Source: a bacterium (GTDB lineage Bacteria; Bacillota_I; Bacilli_A; Mycoplasmatales; Mycoplasmoidaceae). Taken from it: a stretch of DNA of 15,087 nucleotides. The stretch lies in contig JAGBOP010000039.1 of NCBI GenBank assembly GCA_017633835.1, forward strand, positions 1 to 15,087, given 5' to 3'. The notes beneath the pieces are model-generated. The model ran no database searches. It was not told the origin of the DNA and saw only the letters and a program-made list of their open reading frames with translations. Shown here in pieces: positions 8,109-15,087 of the stretch (positions are counted from its first letter, which is position 1; each line of letters opens with the position of its first letter). Both the position numbers and the translations under genes were made by a program.

Positions 8109-9887
8109 ATGTTAACTGAAGAAAATAATAAATTAATTGAAGCAACTGATTCTAAAACTCCTAATTCTCCAATTAACTCTTTAACACGCAATCACGCACC
8201 AACTTATATTTTTGCGTTGGGTGGGGTGGGAGAAATTGGAAAGAATATGTATGTTATCCAACACGAAGATGAAATCGTTATTGTTGATGCAGGGATTAAG
8301 TTTGGTAGTGAAAACCAACCAGGAATTAATGGAATTGTTCCCAACATTGATTATTTAAAAGAAAATGAAAAGAAGATTAAGGCTTTAGTAATCACCCATG
8401 GTCACGAAGACCATATTGGTGCGATTCCACACTTATTAAAAAATGTGAAAGTTCCGGAAATTTGGGCTGGTAAATTAGCTTGCGAATTGATTAAAAAGAA
8501 ATTGAGTGAATACAAGGACATTAAGTTTAACGTCGCAAAAGATTTACATCCCATTAACGATGATAGTAAATTTAAAACAAAGCATTTTACGGTTGAATTT
8601 TGCCGGGTTGCTCACTCCATTCCTGATGCATTTGCTGCTGCAGTTACCACTCCGAATGGTTTAATTTTTGAAACTGGTGACTTCCGGTTTGATTTTTCTA
8701 CTTATGGTGATCAATTTAATATTCAAAAAGCAGCTGAATTAGGGCAACGCGACGTTGCAGTTTTAATGTGTGAAGCAACGAATGCTCAACGCGAAGGTTT
8801 TAGTGCTAGTGAATATTACGTCATCAAAAACTTAAAGCAAATTATTGGTAAACAACTTGGTCGGGTTTTTGTTTCTAGTTTTGCTTCCAATCTTTCCCGG
8901 ATTGAACAAATCATTGCTATTTGTGTAGCTAATAACCGCAAAGTTTGCTTAATGGGACGTAGTATGGATACGAACGTAAATGTATCACGCAAAATTGGTT
9001 ATTTAAACGTGCCAAACGAAACATTTATTACACCAGCTGAAATTGCTAATTATCCTGATAATGAAGTGGCGATTTTATTAACCGGATCGCAAGGTGAAGA
9101 ATTAGCCGCTTTAAGTCAAATTGCTTATGGAAAGCACCATTATGTTACTTTTAAACCAACTGATACAGTAATCTTATCTTCCAACCCTATTCCTGGAAAC
9201 TATTTAAGTGTTGAAGAATTAGTAAACCAAATTTATAAATGTGGTGTTAAGGTTTATGAAAATGGTCCTAACTGTAAAATTCATGCTTCGGGTCACGCTA
9301 CCCAAACTGAATTGCAATTGTTAATTAAGATTTTACGTCCAACTAATTTAATTCCAATTCACGGTGAATACAAGATGATGGCAAGTTTAAAGAATTTGGC
9401 CGAATTAGTTGGCATGGACGAAAATGCCATTAAAGTAAGTGCACTAGGGCAAAAACTTGAATTGTATGACGGAGTGGTCGAAGTTACTGACGACTTTGTT
9501 CCAATTGGTAACACCTATATTGATGGTAACCAAGCACAAGATGGTGACCATGATAACAACGACTCATGAGAAATAATTCAAGAACGCCAAAACATTTCTA
9601 GTAATGGGGTGTTTAATGTGCTTTTAATCTTTAATAAAAATACTAATACTTTAAATACTAATCCAATTATTTCCACCCGGGGATGTTTTTATGCTAAAGA
9701 AAATGCATGATTGGTAAATAAGATTATGAGTACTATTAAGCAAATGGTGCAAAAGGAATTAAAAGATAAAAAAGAAATTCCTTCCCATCAATTCTTACGC
9801 AGTAAGGTCTTTAATATTGTTAGTCAATACATTTGACGAACTAAGCATAAAACTCCACGGATTTTTACTAATATCATGGAAGTATAA
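8109..9887 (+). CDS. rnj: Ribonuclease J
   Basis: A 592-residue metallo-beta-lactamase/beta-CASP nuclease of the RNase J family, which degrades and matures RNA by endo- and 5'-3' exonucleolytic cuts. The N-terminal block ALGGVGEIGKNMYVI is diagnostic. Metal ligands are His97, His99, Asp101 and His102 in HGHEDHIGA; GDFRFDFS and CEATNAQREGFSASE follow, then the beta-CASP motifs ILLTGSQGE, ILSSNPIPGN and HASGHATQTELQ, and IHGEYKMM. Three TGA codons in the last 110 residues (first at 9567-9569) are read as Trp and add the C-terminal domain, giving full family length. It has an N-terminal extension of about 30 polar residues before the core. It could be J1 or J2; the sequence does not tell me which. 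No Shine-Dalgarno is visible. Confidence 0.94.
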
Positions 9888-9891
9888 AATA

Positions 9892-9920
9892 AAAAGTATG
9901 CCCTTAAAAAGCATACTTTT
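9892..9920. terminator. Bidirectional intrinsic terminator between rnj and glyA
   Basis: A perfect 10-bp inverted repeat, AAAAGTATGC (9892-9901) and GCATACTTTT (9911-9920), with a 9-nt loop. It lies 4 nt after the rnj stop and 23 nt beyond the glyA stop. A-runs on one side and T-runs on the other let it work for both convergent units. Confidence 0.8.
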
Positions 9921-9943
9921 ATTGTTATCTTAAAAGTTTATTT

Positions 9944-11167
9944 TTAATAAATTGGATGGTTTTTTAGTAATAATCTTACTTGTTCTTTAACTTGATTAAT
10001 TACTTGTTCATCACCATTGCTATCAATAATTTGAACAATTCATTCACCAATTTGTTTAAATTCTTGTTCGTTCAAATTTCTCGTAGTCATAGCTGGTGAA
10101 CCCATCCGAATACCACTTGGATGCATTGGTTTGTTTTGATCATAAGGAACTGTGTTCATATTTGCAAGAATATGAGCTTGTTCTAATCAATGTTCAACCA
10201 CATCACCGGTTTGATGGCATTTTTGATAAACATTAACGCAAAATAAATGGTTATCAGTTCCATTACCAATTACATGGTAATTGTGGTCAAGAAATACTTG
10301 GCATAATGCTTTATTATTCTTGATTACATTTTCGCAATAACTTTTAAAAGATGGTAAACTTGCTTCATAAAATGCTACTGCTTTAGCAGCAATAATATTT
10401 TCTTGCGGACCACCTTGCATTCCTGGGAAAACTGCACTGTCAATTTTTTTAGCAATTATAGGATCATTGGAAAGAATAATTGCCCCTCGCGGACCCCGAA
10501 TTTGCTTTTGCATCGTTGTCATTACTACATCAGCATAAGGAAATGGAGAAGGATGTAATCCAGTGACAACTAAAGCAGAAATATGCGAAATATCAGCAAG
10601 TAAATATGCTCCTACTTCACTTGCAATTTCTTTAAATTTTTGTCAGTTGATAATACGAGAATAATTGCTTGCACCCGCAATAATTAATTTGGGTTTAATT
10701 TTTAATGCAAGTTCCTTAATTGCATCATAATCAAGCAATTCACTTTCTTTATCAACATAGTAATGATCAATTTGAAAATATTTTCCAGCAAATGATACTT
10801 TGCTGCCGTGACTTAAGTGACCCCCATCAATTAAGTTCATACTTAAAATATGGTCACCCGGTTGCAATAAGGCAAAATAAATTTCTTCATTTGCCATCGA
10901 ACCACTTAAAGCTTGAACATTGGCAAATTGACAGTTAAACAATTTTTTGGCTCGTTCAATAGCTAGCAATTCTAGTTCATCTACGACTTCTGTACCAGGA
11001 TAATACCGTTTCTTTGGATATCCTTCAGCATACTTGTTCATGAATACTGAACCAGTGGCATCTAAAATATCTTGTGAAGCGTAGTTTTCACTTGGAATCA
11101 GATTAATGTAATCTTGTTCCCGTTTTTTTTCTTGAATAATTAATGATTCTACTTCTTTATCTAACAC
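9944..11167 (-). CDS. glyA: Serine hydroxymethyltransferase, divergent active-site motif
   Basis: A 407-residue PLP enzyme that interconverts serine and glycine while loading methylene-tetrahydrofolate, the carbon donor for ThyA. Recognisable blocks are [43 protein letters not shown] (PLP Asp and His), FPGMQGGP and the carboxylate-binding SGIRMGSPA. The start is GTG (11165-11167): no in-frame ATG lies between the upstream stop and this codon, and the AGGA about 11 nt upstream overlaps the rpiB stop. TGA codons are read as Trp. Odd points: the PLP-lysine motif TTTTHK reads MTTMQK (216-221, Lys221 kept), and PHSGSQAN reads ALSGSMAN (86-93). Both are near-invariant in bacterial SHMT, so this copy is unusually diverged, although length and other catalytic residues are intact. 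Confidence 0.92.
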
Positions 11168-11180
11168 GTTATCTTATTTC

Positions 11181-11627
11181 CTATTTTTTATGGTTATTTT
11201 CATAATCAATGATTGCTTTAACTCGATCATAATGGTAATCATAAAGGGGAGTAGTATTTAAGAATGTTTGTACAATTTCCAAATTATCAGCAATACTAAC
11301 ATATTTACCGCTTAAACACAAGACATTGCAATGATCATGACTAGCAGCATAAACTGTTAATTCTTTTTTGTCAACTAGACCAGCAATAATTCCTGGTACT
11401 TTGTTGGCAGCAATGCTCATTCCCACTCCCGTTCCACAAACTAAAATACCTTTATCATTCTTATTCAAAATGACTTTTTCGCATACTTTAAAGGCAAATT
11501 TTTGGTAGTCAGTGGAATCAATGCTGTTCGTTCCACAATCAACATAAGGAATTTTATTTTTGTTGAAATAATCAACAATAGCACATTTAACTAAATAACC
11601 AGCATGATCTGATCCTAAATAAATCAT
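11181..11627 (-). CDS. rpiB: Ribose-5-phosphate isomerase B (RpiB/LacAB family)
   Basis: A 148-residue sugar-phosphate isomerase interconverting ribose-5-phosphate and ribulose-5-phosphate in the non-oxidative pentose phosphate pathway, supplying ribose for nucleotides. Seen: GSDHAG at the N-terminus, DYQKFA (family DYPDFA), and CGTGVGMSIAANK with catalytic Cys64. The third motif, usually R-x-HNDANVL, reads ASHDHCNVL (95-103): His97 is kept but the preceding Arg and the Asn after His are not. A LacA/LacB-type galactose-6-phosphate isomerase is the alternative, but a single copy next to glyA and tsaC, as in Bacillus (ywlF), favours RpiB. Its AGGA overlaps the tsaC stop codon. The gap to glyA is 13 nt. 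Confidence 0.88.
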   Translation of the reverse strand: MIYLGSDHAGYLVKCAIVDYFNKNKIPYVDCGTNSIDSTDYQKFAFKVCEKVILNKNDKGILVCGTGVGMSIAANKVPGIIAGLVDKKELTVYAASHDHCNVLCLSGKYVSIADNLEIVQTFLNTTPLYDYHYDRVKAIIDYENNHKK

Positions 11628-11637
11628 GATTAGTTTC

Positions 11638-12186
11638 CTATTTGATGCTGTTTAAAGAATCTTCAATTTCAGCTAAAGTAATAGCTCCTTGACGAATAAT
11701 TTTCTTCGTATCAAGGTCATAAATAGTACTTGGACTTGGAGTATATGATACGCCTTTAACAACTAATAAGTTGTTGCTAGCTGGATTATTTTGAAATTTA
11801 TCGAATGCTTCTTTACTATTGCGAAATGGTTCTTCTCCACTAATGTTAGCACTAGTGCAATATACAGGGCCGACAATTGGTAATACTTTTAATACTTCTT
11901 TATGGTTAGGAATCCGATAAGAAATGTGATCATAAATAAGGGTTAATTGACCTGGTCAAAAACTGGCTGCTAATCTTCTTAATTCCTTGCTTGGATGCGG
12001 AATTTGGTCAACATTTTCTACTAATAAAACAATCTTCTTTTGTTTTGGTCGGTTTTTTAGTGCGTATAGTAAATCTTCATTCTTACTAAATAATCCTAAA
12101 ACAGTATCAGTTTCCATTAATACTGCTTTATTATGCATTAAATAATCAATAATCTTATCAAAATCATCGTATGAACATCATTCCAT
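11638..12186 (-). CDS. tsaC: Threonylcarbamoyl-AMP synthase (YrdC domain)
   Basis: A 182-residue single-domain YrdC protein. The family makes threonylcarbamoyl-AMP from Thr, bicarbonate and ATP for t6A at position 37 of tRNAs that read ANN codons. Visible: ETDTVLGL (usually PTDTVYGL, 25-32), ALKNRPKQKKIVLLV with the K-x-R motif, FWPGQLTL (Trp from TGA), RIPNHKEVL, GPVYCTSANISG, and STIYDL near the end. It has no C-terminal Sua5 domain. The start is the ATG at 12186-12184, preceded by GAGGA at 12193-12197, a good Shine-Dalgarno inside prmC; a standard-code reading would start 16 codons later. Its ATG overlaps the prmC stop by one base (TAATG). Confidence 0.92.
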
Positions 12187-13058
12187 TATTTTTCCTCTAC
12201 TTTAATAATTAAATAACGAACTAATTGATGATAATCTTTTTCAAAAACATATGAATAACTAAAAGCATCTTTTCATCAAATCCGTTCTAATAATTTTGTT
12301 AATAAATTGACTAATGACGGGTCAATTTCTAAATATACCTTAATTTTTTTATTCATTAAATAAGGTAAATTAGTTAGTAACAATTGATAAAAATAAAGAC
12401 CATTATTTCTTGCAAACAAAGCACTGTGTGGTTCGTACTTAAGTACACTTTTTTCTACATCCTTACTCGTAGTACTAATGTAAGGAGGATTCATTACGAC
12501 CACATCATATTTTTGCTTATTGGTAATCAAAAATAATTTGACATCTTCTTGCTTTAAATGCACTTGGCGTTGAACTTTAAGCTTTTTAGCATTTAGTTTC
12601 ATTAAGTGGAACGGAATTTCATATTTTTCCACTAAAGTAACTTTGGCATTTAAAGACTTTGCCAATGAAAGACCGATATTACCAATGCCTGCACACAAAT
12701 CAAGAATTTTTATTTTGGAAAAGTTTTCCAAAATTATTTTATCAACTAATAATTCAGTTTCTGGTCGTGGAACTAATGCTCCTTTTCTAATTAAAAATTG
12801 ATAATTATAAAAACTCTTGTTATGGGTTAAATAAGCAGCCGGAAATTTACAGTTACAAACAAGAAACAAATCAAGATAAAAACTGGTTAAGCGATCTTCA
12901 AAATCAATTGGTTGGTTGCGATACAAGTAAAAGTGTTGCACATCTTTTACTTTGTGAGAATACGAAAATAATAATTCCAAAAAATCATGATCCAAGTTTG
13001 GATCATCATTGTAGTTATATTTTGTTAAAAATTTCTTTTGTAACTGAAAGAATGTCAT
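12186..13058 (-). CDS. prmC: Peptide chain release factor N5-glutamine methyltransferase
   Basis: A 290-residue SAM-dependent methyltransferase that methylates the Gln of the GGQ motif in release factors. The N-terminal helical domain (1-95) ends with ALVPRPETELLVD, the family hallmark. SAM motif I is ILDLCAGIGNIGLSLA (118-133), and the substrate motif NPPY is at 190-193, followed by EPHSALFA (family EP..AL). Two consecutive TGA codons near residue 261 (12273-12278) are read as Trp-Trp and add the last 30 residues. Its target, RF1, is the gene immediately upstream; the stop of prfA and this ATG overlap by one base (TAATG), and the same junction recurs with tsaC. Confidence 0.94.
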
Positions 13059-14134
13059 TATAGTTCTAATTCCTTTAGCTTTTCTAATTGGTCATTTGCT
13101 ACTAGAGCCGAAATGATTTCGTCAAGATGACCTAACATAATTTGGTCAAGCTTATTTAATGTCAAGTTAATACGGTGGTCAGTAACCCGGTTTTGGGGAT
13201 AGTTATAAGTCCGAATCTTTTCCGCTCTTTCACCGGTTCCAACTTGATTCTTACGCATACTTGAGATTGCTTCGTGTTGTTCGTTTTTATATTTTTCTCA
13301 CAACTTCGCTCTTAGCATTTGCATAGCAGTTTCCCGGTTTTCTATTTGGCTGCGACCTTCTTGACATGCAACCACAATTCCAGTTGGTAAGTGAGTTAAG
13401 CGTACGGCGGAGTCAGTTCGGTTAACATGTTGACCCCCAGCTCCTCCGGAACGATAAGTATCAACACGTAAGTCGCTTGGGTTAATCACCACTTGAATAT
13501 CATCAACTTCGGGAAGAACTGCTACTGTAATGGTAGAAGTATGTACTCTTCCTTTACTTTCGGTTAATGGGACACGTTGAACCCGGTGTACTCCGGATTC
13601 GAACTTCATTTTGGAGTAAACATCTTTACCCATAATTTTGAAGGCAATAAAATCAATTCCTAAAGTATTTTGAGTAATGTTTAAAATTTGAATTTTTCAG
13701 CCTTGACTTTCAACATATTTTTGGTAGCAATCAAAAAGATCAGACACAAAAATAGAAGATTCATCTCCTCCTGCCGCCGGACGCATTTCGACAATAACGT
13801 TCTTAGAGTCATTTTCATCCTTGGGAAGGAGCATAATCTTAATTTGTTCTTCTTTGGCACCAATTTTTGACTTAATGTTTGCTAAATCATCTTGAGCAAT
13901 TTTAATTAAATCTGGGTCTTTTTCCGTAGCAATAATTTTTTCGCATTGGTCGGCAAAATCAATATCTTGTTTATAAGTTAAAAACAAATCGCAAACATCT
14001 TGATTGTCCTTGATTTGTTTATTAAGATTTTTGATTTTGTTAATATCTGTACAGGTTTCTAATTCTTGTTTGAATTCTTCAATGCGTTTATAAATACTAT
14101 CTACGGTAGTATATAAACGTTTGTTATATTCCAT
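13058..14134 (-). CDS. prfA: Peptide chain release factor 1
   Basis: A 358-residue class I release factor that frees the chain at UAA and UAG. Three open segments in one frame join when the TGA codons (13694-13696 and 13295-13297) are read as Trp, so the gene is intact. Seen: [14 protein letters not shown] (family GAGGDEA), [19 protein letters not shown] with the PxT stop-codon recognition tripeptide (PLT, 189-191), and [10 protein letters not shown] with GGQ at 233-235. RF1 recognises UAA and UAG but not UGA, which fits an organism that reads UGA as Trp and would not need RF2. No Shine-Dalgarno is visible; rpmE lies 24 nt upstream and prmC overlaps by 1 nt. Confidence 0.95.
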
Positions 14135-14158
14135 AAAAATTATTTAAGAAAACTTGTA

Positions 14159-14497
14159 CTACTTTTCTTCAGTGGTATTTTCAGTAGTTGCGTTAGCTTC
14201 TAGATCACTAAAGCCGTTCATCTTAGAAGAACTCTTTGGTTCTTTTACTTCCTTGTGAACTGGGGCTTTCTTAGTGCTCTTAAATTGCTTACCAGTTTCA
14301 AATTTGCTTGTCAATTTATCAGACTTAGCAACGTTTGCAGTGGAACTGGTTTTACCCATGTATCATGGGTGGCAGTGTGAGCAAACATCAATGTTGCAAA
14401 CTTCATTGTGGTACGTTGATTCAATTTTGAATTCAGATCCACAAGATGCACATTTAAAAGTTACGATTTGTGTTTTTGGTTGAATTTCAGTTTTCAT
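14159..14497 (-). CDS. rpmE: Ribosomal protein L31 with a long C-terminal tail
   Basis: A 112-residue protein. Residues 1-50 are zinc-type L31 of the 50S central protuberance: MKTEIQP, TFKCASCG (Cys16, Cys19), VCSHCHPWYMGK (Cys39, Cys42; Trp from TGA at 14360-14362). The remaining 62 residues are low-complexity: first basic and rich in Lys, Ser and Thr, then ending acidic (ATTENTTEEK). Bacterial L31 is usually around 65-95 residues, so the tail is long; tails on ribosomal proteins are common in mycoplasmas. Two Cys pairs suggest a zinc-bound form. The start at 14497 has the best ribosome binding site in the window. It leads the operon with prfA, as in Bacillus, though tdk is missing here. Confidence 0.93.
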
Positions 14498-14507
14498 AGT
14501 ATTTAAT

Positions 14508-14512
14508 CACCT
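14508..14512 (-). promoter_or_regulatory. Strong Shine-Dalgarno of rpmE
   Basis: AGGTG (continuing AGGTGATT) matches the conserved 3' end of 16S rRNA (ATCACCT) over several bases and lies 10 nt before the ATG. Most other genes here have weak or no Shine-Dalgarno, so a strong site before a ribosomal protein gene stands out. Confidence 0.7.
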
Positions 14513-14532
14513 ATTTGTATTAATTAACCTTA

Positions 14533-14538
14533 ATTATA
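14533..14538 (-). promoter_or_regulatory. Candidate -10 box of the rpmE operon
   Basis: TATAAT on the minus strand about 35 nt before the rpmE start, in an AT-rich 100-nt gap after uvrB (14498-14597). A TTGATA lies upstream, but only 13 nt away, which is too short for a standard spacer, so the -35 is unclear. Confidence 0.4.
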
Positions 14539-14571
14539 AATATATTTATTTTATCAAAAATTAAATATTAG

Positions 14572-14591
14572 CCATGATTAAACCATCATGG
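14572..14591 (-). terminator. Hairpin after uvrB, probable terminator
   Basis: A perfect 7-bp inverted repeat, CCATGAT and ATCATGG, with a 6-nt loop, 6 nt past the uvrB stop codon. On the minus strand it is followed by a T-rich but interrupted stretch, so it is a weaker terminator than the one at 9892-9920. Confidence 0.5.
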
Positions 14592-14597
14592 TAGTAT

Positions 14598-15087
14598 TTA
14601 TTTTACAATTTTCCCTCGCATCTCAAAAATCATATCACGTAATTCCGCTGCCCGTTCATATTCTTTATTAGCAGCCGCTTTGAGCATTTCTTTTTCAAGT
14701 TTGTTAGCTAATTTTGCTTGCATCTTATCACTTAAAGTACTCTTATTATGATTATGAGTTTTACTTTCACTTGAATCACTGATATTTGGTAGTTTGCTAA
14801 TTGGTTTAATAATTGTGTGGGGAGTAATATGGTGTTCTTCGTTATATTTAGTTTGGATTTCCCGGCGCCGTTCAGTTTCCTTAATGGCTTTTTCCATGGC
14901 TTCAGTTTTTTGGTCTGCATACATGATGACATGGCCATTCACATTTCGGGCTGCTCGACCAATCGTTTGAATTAATGAACGTTCGTTCCGAAATAAACCA
15001 GTTTTATCAGCATCTAAAATTGCTACTAGCGATACTTCTGGAACATCAAGTCCTTCCCGTAATAAGTTAATCCCAACAATACAGTCA
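14598..15087 (-). CDS. uvrB: Excinuclease ABC subunit B, C-terminal part
   Basis: The last 162 residues of UvrB; the gene continues beyond the window. UvrB is the helicase-like damage-verification subunit of nucleotide excision repair. The fragment starts in the family block [16 protein letters not shown], then [11 protein letters not shown], helicase motif [24 protein letters not shown] and [17 protein letters not shown] polar linker rich in Ser, Asn and Lys leads to a C-terminal UVR domain ([22 protein letters not shown]), which binds UvrC. No in-frame TGA occurs in this part. Only the 5' two-thirds are missing, because of the window edge. Confidence 0.95.
   Translation of the reverse strand, partial: DCIVGINLLREGLDVPEVSLVAILDADKTGLFRNERSLIQTIGRAARNVNGHVIMYADQKTEAMEKAIKETERRREIQTKYNEEHHITPHTIIKPISKLPNISDSSESKTHNHNKSTLSDKMQAKLANKLEKEMLKAAANKEYERAAELRDMIFEMRGKIVK

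Noticed and set aside
10187..10642. Apparent fragmentation of glyA
   Set aside because: The same explanation: TGA codons, with the frame unbroken from 11167 to 9944.
13295..13696. Apparent breaks in prfA suggesting a pseudogene
   Set aside because: The breaks are TGA codons in one continuous frame; all RF1 motifs and the length are normal with TGA as Trp.
1..15087. tRNA or rRNA genes, CRISPR arrays, IS elements, phage genes or a defence system
   Set aside because: No cloverleaf-like sequence, spaced repeats, transposase or integrase motifs were seen; all long stretches are housekeeping genes.

Overview
The window comes from a mollicute (Mycoplasma/Ureaplasma-type, wall-less Firmicute relative). 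It is AT-rich, its genes are tightly packed, and TGA is read as tryptophan throughout: most genes run through one or more in-frame TGA codons, several at tryptophans that are invariant in the family (DHFR Trp22, three ThyA tryptophans). CGG is used freely for arginine. The neighbour pairs asnS-pgsA-cinA and scpA-scpB near plsC resemble, from memory, the M. genitalium/M. pneumoniae/Ureaplasma branch; the species cannot be named from the sequence alone.

Layout. (1) 1-71, minus: the first codons of a membrane protein, divergent from (2) a plus-strand run at 119-6512: plsC, thyA, dfrA, scpA, scpB, asnS, pgsA and a cinA-like gene. Gaps run from about 38 nt down to zero or small overlaps, so this is probably one operon, with a possible second start before asnS. 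(3) 6509-7355, minus: gmk followed by an overlapping small gene with a thioredoxin-like pattern but no CXXC. (4) 7456-9887, plus: def and an RNase J gene, divergent from gmk. (5) A bidirectional hairpin terminator at 9892-9920. (6) 9944-14497, minus: read in transcription order rpmE, prfA, prmC, tsaC, rpiB, glyA, a compressed form of the order found in Bacillus. (7) 14598-15087, minus: the 3' end of uvrB, with a small hairpin before rpmE.

How the genes work together. ThyA, DHFR and GlyA form the complete dTMP/folate one-carbon cycle, although glyA is in a separate operon. PlsC and PgsA make phospholipid precursors. ScpA and ScpB are the non-SMC condensin subunits. RF1 and its methyltransferase PrmC are adjacent, TsaC starts the tRNA t6A modification, and Def processes new proteins. 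RNase J handles RNA turnover and UvrB DNA repair. No mobile element, CRISPR array, tRNA or rRNA gene was seen. I found no clearly novel system; the points worth a second look are unusual residues in conserved motifs (GlyA, ThyA), a degenerate CinA, the redox-motif-less thioredoxin-like protein, and a tailed ribosomal protein L31.
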